Shown here piece by piece: positions 53,323 through 64,000 of a stretch of 64,000 nucleotides of DNA. A program made the translations under genes and the position numbers. Positions within the stretch are counted from its first letter, which is position 1. Every line of letters begins with the position of its first letter. The stretch comes from Pegea sp. RAD2-039 (lineage: Eukaryota > Chordata > Thaliacea > Salpida > Salpidae): assembly GCA_034620365.1 (NCBI GenBank), contig JAQGEQ010000262.1:108313-172312 (forward strand). The letters run 5' to 3'. The notes beneath the pieces were generated by a model that was given only the letters and a program-made list of their open reading frames with translations, was not told where the DNA came from and searched no databases.

Positions 53323-53879
53323 CTGAAAACCACTAATTTTGATTTTTGAAAATTAAGCTCATTTAATCAAAGTTACATGAAATTAATTCTTGTTTTCAAA
53401 TGTAGATAGTTTTTCGTTTTGCCAGGCGAATTATTAACGAAAATATAATCAACCTTATTAAATAACCTTAGTTTTAAGCAGTTAAATTATTTCTATTTAA
53501 TAAATATGATTTAATTTTACAAAAATCTTATGTTAATCTGTGGCTGTAAGTATCAAGTTTTGTTTATAGAAAACTTTTGAAAATTGATAACACTCAAAAC
53601 TTTAAAGAAATAAAATTAATTAAATCAAGAAAATGTTTAAACTATATAAAAACTTTATCTTACATACTTGTGTGTAACTGATATTAAACATATTTAAGTA
53701 TATACCAAAGTTTCTTTGTAGAATTCATTTCTACTTGTTATATAAGTTCAGGTTATGACAGCAAGTTAAATCAATTAATTTATTTTTGTTATTATGCCAT
53801 ATAGATAGAGTTTGCAAATAGCTTATACTTCAGATAAACAACTCAAATGTATTATTTTGAGTGATTTAAAAACAGACAT

Positions 53880-53945
53880 GTAATAGGTTTAGGAAATAAG
53901 ATGGGCTCTGTTTGTCCAATCACTATTGGGTCAGTGAAAATCACC
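53880..53945 (-). pseudogene. orphan copy of the VVFTDP exon, acceptor lost
   Basis: The reverse complement reads VIFTDPIVIGQTEPILFPK, matching exon 51250-51164 (VVFTDPIVIGRTKPILVPK). The flanking intron is also similar, but the acceptor AG of the live exon is GG here (CTTGG against CTCAG), so the copy cannot splice. It lies upstream of the gene start. Confidence 0.8.
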
Positions 53946-53960
53946 CAAGAGTTGGGACAA

Positions 53961-55170
53961 TTTAGAAGATTTAAAAAACGGGGTATTTCTTAATTCTCAA
54001 AGGTAATAAATAACAAAATAATACGGGTGGAAGTCAGAGAAAAAAGACAAATTTGTAATATATACATTAAATGGTCATGTGACACAATGCCAGTTGCTTG
54101 CTTTTCTTCTGTAGTTAATTATGTTGCGTTTTTAAGATACATGCTGGTTGAAATTCTTAGAAATATGACAAGAAAACTTTGAAATTGAATCTTAAAGTGA
54201 TCAAATTAAAAGCATGGCAGCTAATGATAGAATATTTGTGAATATCAGAAATGATAAAAAACAATTTTGAATGTTTCATAGAGTCACTCAGTTAAATTTT
54301 CACTAAATTGCAATAACTTTGATTCATAATAAAACTAATGAAAATTTCTTCTTCTACGGCAATACAAACAAACAAATTTTTACAGTTATGGTCTTAAAAG
54401 TTTGTTTAAACTGATTATTAATAAAAATTAAATATTTTGAAATGAAATAAGATTAAGTGTTTTATATTTTTATAGAAAGTAAAAGCTTTGTGGTCAATGA
54501 AGATATTATCAGTTGATTTAGAGCTAATAATCGAAGTTTAAATCGTAAATCAACTGAGTATGAGTATATTAATCTTTAAGATCATAGTAATTTAGAACTA
54601 ATATTTAGTTGCTTTTTGAAGAATGTGGTATAACAGTAAATTATTTTGCTGCTGACAAAATTGTGAGATTTTTATAGATCTTATAGACCAGTGACATTTT
54701 GTTAGTCTTCTTATAACTTGATTAAAGGCTGATATAAGAATTTACAACTCATTCTAATTTGCATAATTTATTTCTTCCGCAAATTGATGCCAGTTGTTTT
54801 GGCGTTATTGGAGCTTAGTAACGGTTAAGATAGTATATCTGTTTGCCATATATAGTGGGGTTTGAAAAAGATTCTATTTAAATAAGCATATTAATTGTTT
54901 ACTGTAAAAAAGTTTGTATTAAATAAGAAGAAAAATGGATACACTGTTGAAACCAAGGAACCTTTGCATAAACCCAAAATCAGTTTTGTATAAACCTAAT
55001 ACCCATCTGCATGCAGCAAATAGCCTTATTGAAGTACACTTTTATAATTACTAAAGAAGAGTGCGGGTCGAAATGGACATTCAAGAGAAAATTGGCAGCT
55101 GTCAGACTTATGCAGAAGCTGAAGCGATGTTGGAAAGGTTGCACAAATGTATTTTTGCGCTTCGCCTACT
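53961..55170. other. spacer between micro-exon gene and copy B
   Basis: No supported gene. At 55050-55150 a less AT-rich patch is open in two plus-strand frames (for example EMDIQEKIGSCQTYAEAEAM), without splice context. It ends immediately before the start of copy B and could be a remnant at the duplication border. Confidence 0.35.
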
Positions 55171-56640
55171 AAAAATATAAAAGAAATACTAATTTTAAAG
55201 CACCAGATGATTGCAAATAGTAGATAAGGTGTTGCTGATCATATATTAACTGCTGATGTGTTACTGTTTACAAATTATAATTTCAAATGACTTCTCATCG
55301 ACAACTAAATTATGTTGCTGATTAATATTATTCTGGAAATGTTATTAAGTTGTTTACTACTTGCTTTTATTTTAATATAAAGTTTCAACTAAACGTAAAG
55401 ATGACGTAGGTAAGTGATCAAAGTAAAAATTAAAGAAATTACGAATAGTTTCGATTTTAATTAATTATTTATTTTTCTAACTATCTAAAAGTTCAACTAG
55501 CCACAATTGACTAATATTCCTAAGGTTCTTGTAACAAAATTTTGAATGTAGAAAATATCCAACAAGTTTCACATATTATGGCTATTAATTTTACCAAACT
55601 TTAAAACGACCATTTCTTCCCTTTAGTTTACACCAAATGTAAAGCTTTTTTTTATCGAAATCTTATTGCTGCTTAAACAATATCGCAAGACACAAATATT
55701 GCACAAGTAAAAACTTGTATAAGTCCCGAGTAATAATACTATTTTAATCATTATTAATTTAATTTTCACAAAGCTTTACAATTGTTAATTTATTCATTTC
55801 GTGACTCTATTATTTTATTACTGTTTACAAGCCACTAAATATTATATATTAAAACAGTATTTATGTGAAAATTAATCTAACAAAGAACAAGCCTTGGTGT
55901 CTACATGCATATTTGGTTTATTTACAGAACATTTCTGATGAATTTTGATTTAATAGTTACAAGAGTTAAACTTTTGTATCTACAAAATTGTTTTATTGTA
56001 AGACATATAAACTTAGATTTAGTTAATTTTACTTCCTCAAAGTAAAATGGATCTATACTAAAAATTAACTTATTTTGAGGATGAACTTTTTATTTAAGTT
56101 TCTACTCAAGTCATAAATTTAAATTCTATCCAATTTGTACCCAATTTATGCCTAACAATTTTACTTAACAATCTATAAATCTAAATATTTTAGTCTAATT
56201 GAAATCTTATCTGGACAAAGAGTTTTAGTTGTGAGTTAAATTTGAACTTATTACTTGTTAAACACCTCTGCTAATACTGATTTAGTTGTAAGGGTTTGGT
56301 TCAAATTTCTTTTTGCTGTTCAGAACAATTTAAAAATTATAAGATTTAATTAACTTTTTTTTGATTTTCGTCAATATAGTTGTTAAAAATACAAGTAGAA
56401 ATTAATTAAATGTTAAAACTGTATAATAGTTTTTTTTCTAACTAAACTTTAAGAATAAGCAGCTGCAACAAGTATTTTCTACTTCATTCAAGTTGATAAT
56501 GTTTTATTTTGTAATTATTTAATATTCATCTTGGTCAAATCAATAAATTCTTTATGACTTTTTAAACTAAATAATATTATAACAACTTTTGTGCATGGAC
56601 CTAAAATTGTGTTTTAAATAAAATTATGCTGTATTCACTT

Positions 56641-56728
56641 TTTATTTATTTATTACAATAAATGTGAAGGAGGGTGCCTAAAGAGAGCACCTCTCGCTAA
56701 CACACATTCTCACAAATTAGATCTATTA
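56641..56728 (-). mobile_element. LINE-tail insertion present only in copy B
   Basis: About 88 bases: the antisense 3' end of the LINE (AGATCTAATTTGTGAGAATG..., GGTGC/GCACC stem, TTTATTGTAATAAATAAATA tail). Copy A has the empty site near 34425 (CACTTTTTATTCAAAAT). A TTATT-like duplication flanks the insert. Confidence 0.9.
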
Positions 56729-56924
56729 TTCAAAATAAGGAAATTATATTATTAACGATGTTGCACCAAGAAAGATATTATATTTATCATGAATTAATTA
56801 TATTTTTAGAGTGATTTCAGAATTACTCAATTGATTAGCAAAACTTTAATTGTTTTTTTACTTATCTAGCAACTTGATAACTGAAATAAGTACTAATGCT
56901 TTTAATTATTCATTGATTTTTATT

Positions 56925-57147
56925 CAATAAATGCGAATAAGAGTGCCTGAAAAGAGCACCTTTCGGTAAAACAAATAATATCTGTAAAGTTAGAAATATA
57001 GGAAGAAAAGACGTAACACGTGGCATTGCGGTAGGAAGCAGATGACAGTGAATAATTACATAAAATGTTAATAAAATAAAAAGAAAATCTCGTAATTTAA
57101 AAATGACAATGTTGGTAAAATTATAACGGTTCAACTTCTGCTTGAAG
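56925..57147 (-). mobile_element. 5'-truncated LINE fragment (copy B)
   Basis: Counterpart of 34640-34856. The minus-strand frame starts in the last RT codons (FKQKLNRYNFTNI) and runs on through the 3' untranslated region. Confidence 0.75.
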
Positions 57148-58290
57148 GTGAATTTAAAGAAGTAGATTATGGAGAAGTTACTATAAATTGGGTAACCCAA
57201 AAGTATTTTCTCATCTTCTAAATTATATTTACAAAAAAGAAATACAAATCAATAAAAAATATGTGAAGAAACTAATGATCACAGATCTCATGTATTAAAT
57301 TAAAGAAGGTTTAAAGTTATGTAGCAAGTAAGCTAGTTTTATAAATCAGTTGCTTTTTAATAGTTTTTGTAACTATATTTTAACTGTTTCAGCTTTTTGG
57401 AAAGTAAAATTGAATTATCCAACTGCATTGGATTTGCAACCTTCACTTATTATAATGGTTTTTTGGAACCTTCAACAAAAATATAAAAATCTTATAGAAG
57501 TAAGAAAATAGAGAAATATTATTTTCTTGGCTAAAGCTTTTCAAGTAGAAAGAGTTTTTCTACTTCATCAAACTTAAATATTTATGAAATATTTATTTGC
57601 TTGGTTATTTTTACTGATTTCCTTCTTTTCATATTTAATAAGAAACAGTTTTTGATTGATCGCATAATATTTATGAGATTTCACAAACTAAAGAATTCAA
57701 ACTACAACCAGATTCTGTATCCTTTGAAGACCGTGAAATTACTGGAGGAAAATTGGAGTCTCCTAAGGAGTAGCAGGTAGCTACTCACTGCCGACAATTA
57801 TTTTCAACATCAAAGTAAAAGTTAGATGGTTAGGAAAGAAGGTCAGTAGTATTAGCTGCAGCTTCTCCTTGTTTTGAAGCTACTTATTTTGAAGTTGTAG
57901 ACTTGTGAGTATAAAGTTGTGATTTCTCCAGGTACGTTGCCATTTGATAAAACCTGATTTTATTTCTATTAAATTAGAAAATTGTGAGATGATTCAACTT
58001 GTCATGAAGATCTCACCACGCTTGAAAATAAGCTAAGACTTCATTTTAACAAAATATGATGTCACAGGTGATCTACATCATACATGGAACTTAAATATCC
58101 AATCAGAAATCATTGAATTCTGTTTGTCTGAAACTGATATTTCTTTTAAACTTCCAAAGCTGCATCTTTTAGGTACTTCAAGATCTGTTGTTCTTAACGG
58201 TTGCATTTATGTTTTAGGTTTCTTCGGCGATCCCACTAAGACCAGGAACAAGAGCATTCAACTACGGTCTGTTTTCAGTTATTTGTTTGA
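57148..58290 (+). pseudogene. BTB-BACK-Kelch relic, copy B
   Basis: Contains a second-half BTB piece (FKEVDYGEVTINWV, then a one-base loss) and KKEIQINKKYVKKL. Then come BACK sequence with a recognisable intron (AA|GTAAGC near 57325 to TTTCAG near 57391) and FLESKIELSNCIGFATF, which matches the SNCIGI region of BACK domains. ISQTKEFKLQ and a Kelch-like block near 58.14 kb (FKLPKLHLLGTSRSVVLNG) follow. The part between 57.25 and 57.66 kb is not present in copy A, so B preserves more of the ancestral gene. Stops and frameshifts make it non-functional. Confidence 0.7.
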
Positions 58291-58333
58291 AGATAGGGTC
58301 ATCTATCTTACTTTTATAATTTTTGCCATAATA

Positions 58334-58498
58334 TCAGACTTGTGTAAACCTTTCACCACAAGTTTTGCATTCAAGAGGCTTCTCGCCAGAATGTATTCGT
58401 ATATGCGTTGCCAGATTACACGATTGTGAGAATCGTTTATTACATCTTGTACATTCGAAGGGCTTCTCTTCATATTTCTGATTATCTGAACTTTTAGT
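58334..58498 (-). pseudogene. C2H2 zinc-finger fragment, copy B
   Basis: Counterpart of 35962-36129. The finger residues C-x2-C-x12-H-x3-H and both linkers are intact ([24 protein letters not shown]); one Met changed to Ile. It ends in TGA three codons earlier relative to copy A's stop region. Confidence 0.62.
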
Positions 58499-58759
58499 TC
58501 ACCGAAGATTGTAAAGAGAACTTTAAAGAGAACAGAGAAATTCTTCCCCATTATTTTGCTTTCTAGATTGGTGGTCCATAATTTATTGCATTACTGATCT
58601 TCCTGAATATTATCAATATTTATAAAACTTATCAATCTACAAAAATAAAAGTTTAATAGTTTGTTAGACAATTCTTAAAAAATCTATATTGACTTAGTTT
58701 CAAGTAATTTGCGCCAAGGTCAACATTCAACCACAAAAATATTTACAGTAAACATAAAG

Positions 58760-59238
58760 TAACAGGTTTCTTTGTAGAGGCATCTAGTTCGTCCATTGAT
58801 TTAAACAAACTAAAAATTTTTGTTGTTAATCTTGGCAACATTATTGCCAATTTCAGATTTAACTTTAGCTAATTCATCAAATATAGATATGCTGATGTCG
58901 GATATTAGGTTTGAATTAGTGGAAGTAGTTGTTATGTCCATGGTTCTCCATTTAATGCGAAACTACTTAAACCCCATTTGCCTCATCTGGTTGTTATCAA
59001 ATATTTTATAAACTTTCTTCCTCACATCACTACAGGTGAGATGAAACTAGGAGAGGCTTTTAATAAACTTTATTGCCCGATCTTCACTAGAGCAAATTGT
59101 ATTGCATGATTGGCAATTGCCCTTCCAATCTTGTTTTGATAAAGTTAGTTTTTCAGAATTTTCAGAACGTACGGTTTTGACACTTTTATTTGGCCCACCA
59201 TAGTTTTTATTTTCATGAAATATTTTTAGTGTCACCAA
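58760..59238 (-). pseudogene. LINE ORF1 relic, copy B
   Basis: The N-terminal part is clearer than in copy A: GNCQSCNTICSSEDRAIKF ... FHLTC, a PHD-type finger with part of its Cys/His pattern, then the helix FDELAKVKSEIGNNVAKI and KKPVT. The sequence then jumps to the homologue of 36386 because the rest is missing in this copy. Confidence 0.5.
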
Positions 59239-59239
59239 C

Positions 59240-62186
59240 CCAAATAGTTCGAATCAATTTCTTATACAGATAGAATTTTATCACAAGTAATATACAAATC
59301 AATTACTAAAAATAATTTGATAACAACTTATAAGCACTTATTCAATAGAATATAACTTATAACCTTATTCAAATGGAATGGATTAGGTTATAGGTAAAAC
59401 CTAAACTTACCTGAATTAAAAGTTTTAATTTCAAAGATATCTTCAAACTCTCATTGAATTTTTTTTCTGATCAGTTTTAAACAAAGTCTTTTGTTTAAAA
59501 AATCCCTGCAAACGTTTTTCTAAAAAAACAAAAGTTTAATCCAAATGCTAATTAATATATCTTAATTATTGAAAACTTTTTTTTTTAATAAATTAAATAT
59601 TTTGCACTCTATACTGTATATACGCTACAAATGTAGATTTTCATCAATAAAAAAGTGGTCATGACAGACCACATTTAACTTTCACTAACCAAGGTTTAAT
59701 CATTAAATATAGTTTTCAATTTTATCAGAAACTTAATTTTAGATTTTACCTGAACTATTGATAATTCAGTACTTGAAACTTTTCACATAATTTCCAGCCA
59801 TCCAATTACTAGAAAACATAGTTTGAAAGTATTTTAACGTTATTAATACTTCTAGAAAATTTCCATACGAACTAGGTAAAAGTTTGAAAATAAAAGGTCT
59901 TCAACAAATTTTGTATTGTTTTTATACTGTTTTCCCTGTTTCCTTATTTGGAGACAATTTATTTACAGTGTTTCTTAATTAATTCTGCAAAATTTAATAA
60001 TATTGTAAATTTCATTAAATTTTTAAAATATAATGATAAATATAATTGCCGGCTAAGTTTAAAAACATTTTTGAAAATAAAATCATTTTTTGTTGAACAG
60101 TAATTAAGTTTCATAAGATTTATAATGAAAAATAATGTAACAATTCTATTTGATTCACTCCTATGTATAAACAATTCTTTTTATGTAGTAATATATATCT
60201 TCTTCATAGTAAAAATACTTGTACAAGAAATAGTTTTTGAAATTTCAATTACTAAAAGTGATTGTATTAATTCTAGGAGCTTCTGCTGTATGAACCTTTT
60301 CATTTGTTTTATATAATTAGTTGTTTTCTAAACTATTTATATTCACATTTTCCTAATAGTTTTAAATAATCTGAAATTTGTTTTATAAATACATATAAAA
60401 TAACTCTTGGCAAAGTCTACTCTTTATTGTAAAAAGCTTCTTGGCAGGCTTTCTTAACTTTTATAGACGCTACTGGTTTCAATAAATTTTTGTGCGCAAG
60501 TTTATATTAGAGAAGAAGTCATTTGGATGATGAATCTAACTTTAACTGTTTTTGAAGTAAAATTTCCACCAACTACTAGATTTTCGTTGAACATCGATGA
60601 GTTGTATTGTAGTCGGAAAAGTCGAAATTTAAGTAGTTTGCTTTGTAACTGCAGAATAAAGATTACAAGATTTATTAAAAGGTATGCATTTATAGATAAT
60701 GAATAATTATTTTGATTATAAAAAGCTACAGGCGTTTAAGATGACTGTCTCATATCGTAAAGTAATAAGGCTATATGATAATGCATTATTTGAATTACTA
60801 GAAAAGTTTCTTTCAAACTTTAAACTTTAGATCAACATGCTACCGAGAGAAAATTGAAGAAATCACGCGAACCAGATCTTACATTACGTTTTATTACACG
60901 GGCAACAGATGAATTAAGATGAAGACCAAATAACTAATTTTGCAAGTCTCACATCTTATACCAACCACCAAATGTAGATGATGACGATGAGTAAAATGTT
61001 GCCAACTAAATCTAAGAGGTGATATCGAGAACAATCAAAATGAGATGTTTTGGAATCCCTTTAACTATAAGAGTACCAACCGGCCACATTAGAAGATGTT
61101 GATTATGTAGCTTTATAGAAGTTAAAAGAACACGTTAGATACAATTATGCACGAGGCAGTGCAAAAAGTGCCATAGCAAAAAGTGAGAGAGTTTCTAATA
61201 ACATTTTTGGTGTGAAGCTAAATATTTCAATCACTAACACCAAAAAGCGTTGATTTAAGTCTTTTTAAATTTGTGAATAATCCTATAGCTGTAAAGTTCA
61301 ACTTAAGTCTAAAATTCTACAACTTAGCAGTAAAGCAGCATGATGGTTTATTAAACACTTATTAAGCTCCCAAACTGATCAACTTCCTATAGATTAAAAA
61401 AAACTGATGCCATGCTTATTGGCAGAATATTCTAAGTAAATCAAATCTATAGGTAACAACATCGAACAGCATAATAATAAGCAGTATTTTTACAAGCAGA
61501 TGTTGTACCAGACAACTGGTGACACACCATATTTTTTGGAAAGATTTATTCACAGATGATTGCCGAATCAGTAATCCCAATCATTGTTTGTAATCAATCT
61601 GAGGGATAGATTTTATTCCCGATAAATAACTCCATTTCTGATCTAAAGCCTATTTTTTTGTTAATTAGTACGACTCAATTGCTGGCTTGTTGTGAACGTC
61701 GTTAGATTACCAAAGTTGGCATCGATATCAATATGAAAATGTTTAGTAATTGTTCAATGTATTGTTTCAGTGGCAGCTGATTTTTCATATTGAAGCCTTT
61801 TGATTACTTACCAACAAATTACGTACAAATGTAATCTACATGAAAGGAACCATTTTAATTTGGCTGCCTCTGTATCAAATAGTGAAGTTTTATCTTTAAA
61901 AATTGATAAAACAATTTTGAATGCAAAAAAGTTGCTTCATAAATCCAAAAATTTGTTTTTTCGATTTAAGTTTAATAAACATTTTATAGCAGATTTGTTG
62001 ATAAGGACTTAGTCGAAGTTCCAACTTACTTTTCAACAATTACTAAAAACAAAGCATTTCATATAATTTAGCAAAACAGAATTTATCTGACAAATTTTCT
62101 GGAAATTTGCGATAAATAAATTAATCCAAACTTTTAAAGATTTCATAATTTATCTGTAAGGACTAGTTATTCTGTTTTCACTAGGT
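59240..62186. other. decayed non-coding part of copy B
   Basis: Matches 38.22-42.39 kb of copy A without the LINE. The frames at 60125-60316 and 61800-62012 have counterparts in A but no coding signature; I call nothing. Confidence 0.5.
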
Positions 62187-62376
62187 TTTATTTATTTATA
62201 TAAATGCGAAGGAGGGTGCCTAAAGAGAGCACATCTCCCTAACAAACATTCTCAGGAGTTTTTTATGGTTTTTCTCAGGAGTTTTATGAATATGTCTCCA
62301 CCTATCTCCACGGGTCGAACCCGGTACTTCCTAGCTAGAAGGTAGGTGCAGTAACCGCTTCGCCAATAAGCAGGAC
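62187..62376 (-). mobile_element. tRNA-derived SINE, copy B
   Basis: Counterpart of 42390-42593 with the same head boxes (GGTTCGACCC; anticodon-like stem-loop CTTC-TAGCTAG-GAAG) and LINE-like tail. It is slightly shorter in the body and the tail. Confidence 0.85.
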
Positions 62377-63227
62377 GATATATTTAGTTGATATATAGAT
62401 CAAGAACAGTTTATCATTTAACGACTGAATATAAATTTATTATCGCGAGAAGATTTGAAAAACAAAAACAATTTTTACAACAAAAAGAAATTCTTAAAAT
62501 CATTTGTTTAAAAATAAATTGATAAATAAAGAAGCACAAAATATTTAAAAAAGAATAAAGTTTTGAGGAGATTTAGTAGCCATTTAAGTGAAATTTTAAT
62601 TCTAGTAATTTGACAGTTTTTTATTTTTTTAAACTAGTTTGATAAAAGCAAACATTATAGTACAGTGCTATCAACTTTATCAGTAGTATCTCCATAAATT
62701 GAGTCCTCATAGACTCAAACTCCAACGTATTAAGTGGAGATGCTCTTTCATTGAGCTCTGTAGCGCATAATTATTCAGCTCTGGTCTTTGCCATCATCAT
62801 AGCTTTTCCTCTATTTGTCTTCACACCCTTTTTATATATTTTACGTAAATCTCTACTCAGCATCCCCTCGAAACTAAGGCACTTCATCACACGCAACTTT
62901 ATACTTGTGAAGAAAAGAAACTCATTCGCTTATTTCAATTAAACAAAAAAAGAAGTCTTTGTAGACACACTCCTTCGCGTTTAATGTAACAAACGAAGGA
63001 AACTTTTTCTCGTACATCAAGATGATCAAGCAAATTTGAATATTAATGATTCTATATGTATGTTTTCAAAAATTTATTAATGGAAACTAATTTATTATTT
63101 TTTCTAAAGTATTTGTGTTTGTATAACCTGTAACATGTGAAAATTCAGATAGTTTTAAAACTGATAGAAAGTTTTTTGTTTTAGAAACCTAAACAGCTTT
63201 TGGGGATAATTTGCTGTAAAATAAAAT

Positions 63228-64000
63228 TTAGATCACAAACTTGTAAGGTGCATCAAAAAGAATCAAAACATTTTTATTAATTTTATTAAGCGCAAATAAA
63301 AATGAGTCAATCAAGAAATGTGTAAGATGATAATTATCAACTTCCATTTTGAAATCCGTCTTTTATGTATTGAAATATTTTACTGTAACAAAACAATCTA
63401 TTCAGCTTTTACAGATGTAAATGAGACTAGTTTAAAATATGATGGCAACTTACGTTGTTGATGAAGATTTTCCAGTTAAAATTTTGACTTTCTATCACAG
63501 CTAGCTCCAAAGTTTTCTTTTTGTTAAAAGATTCTATTTTTGGTTTACTTGTGTATAACTCTTCACTAATTATTCTACAAATTAAAGTGGTTAAATTAGA
63601 ATTAACATATTATGAGCTATATTGAACACTTTAAATAAACTTTAGTAAACTACACTTTTATATTTACAGCAAAATTAACATTCAAAACTTTTTATATTTA
63701 CTTTTTCGGGGACTCGTACGCAGATAAAGTATTATAACAAAAGTAAGGTTTGCCAACTGATGGATTATTTATCGATAAGTTCTTATTATTCAAACCATAT
63801 TGGGGAAACGTTTTGTTATAAGTATTTGCATAATATGTAACACCTGAAAACAAAGATAATTATGAAACTGATAAAGAGTTTTTGATTTTGTAGTAAGTTG
63901 ATAAATATACTAAATACCTTTATTCAGTTCAGTTGGTTGATGAAAGTGAAGCTGACTGTTGCTAAAAGTATTTATATTTTGGTTACGATGGTAGACTACA
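63228..64000 (-). CDS. four-cysteine family protein 2B, C-terminal exons (partial)
   Basis: Exons 63359-63228 (stop TAA), 63574-63454, 63843-63702 and 64000-63918 (cut by the window edge) correspond one to one, with identical lengths where complete, to the last four exons of gene 2A. All frames are open. Differences from 2A that I counted are mainly amino-acid changing (for example Ser to Asn, Ala to Asp and two Val changes in the last exon). The N-terminal exons lie beyond the window. Confidence 0.75.

Larger units (their letters stand above)
55171..64000 (+). repeat. segmental duplication, copy B (cut by window end)
   Basis: Direct-orientation copy of 32971-44219. Small substitutions and indels are scattered throughout. 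It lacks the 39.13-40.27 kb LINE and the 36.39-37.76 kb segment of A, and carries its own LINE-tail insertion at 56.64 kb. Confidence 0.93.

Overview
The window is AT-rich (roughly 70% or more A+T by eye) animal DNA. The genes are split by short GT-AG introns, many only 45-150 bases, with weak acceptor tracts. The gene content is metazoan: a claudin-like protein, a full-length ABCA transporter, a CHK1-like kinase, a C-type lectin-like protein, trypsin, BTB-BACK-Kelch and C2H2 zinc-finger remnants, CR1-like LINEs and a tRNA-derived SINE. I read it as a nuclear contig of an invertebrate and cannot name the species. Exons were assembled by hand from splice dinucleotides, phase continuity and, where a family was recognised, its expected motifs.

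Layout. 1-4.7 kb: no gene seen. 4.67-8.93 kb (-): 192-residue four-TM claudin-like protein in 5 exons. 9.0-9.19 kb: LINE 3' end. 10.48-13.04 kb (-): 429-residue protein of an unrecognised family with an N-terminal four-cysteine motif. 14.25-23.30 kb (-): complete ABCA5-like transporter, 35 exons, about 1688 residues. 24.0-24.35 kb (+): fragment of a trypsin-like protease. 24.82-26.39 kb (-): CHK1-like kinase, 287 residues, with DFG changed to DFD. 28.0-29.1 kb (+): small secreted C-type-lectin-like protein with a trinucleotide microsatellite in its second intron.

From 30.6 kb the window is a patchwork of duplications. A segment of about 11 kb or more occurs twice in direct orientation: copy A from about 32.97 kb to at least 44.2 kb, and copy B from about 55.17 kb to the window end. 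Part of it occurs a third time, inverted, at 30.6-32.1 kb (copy C). The duplicated segment carries broken BTB-BACK-Kelch sequence, an antisense C2H2 finger, LINE ORF1 remnants, a tRNA-derived SINE and, at its right end, a second member of the four-cysteine family (43.45-46.18 kb; the B copy is cut by the window edge at 63.23-64.0 kb). Transposon insertions present in one copy and absent from the other give natural filled/empty site pairs.

Between the two copies, at 48.24-53.32 kb (-), lies an unrecognised gene of about 20 very small exons (18-114 bases), all multiples of three and all phase 0. Some exons are internally duplicated, and dead exon copies lie around it. This gene and the four-cysteine family are the best candidates here for something undescribed. 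Nothing in the sequence links them functionally beyond proximity, shared strand and fast divergence.
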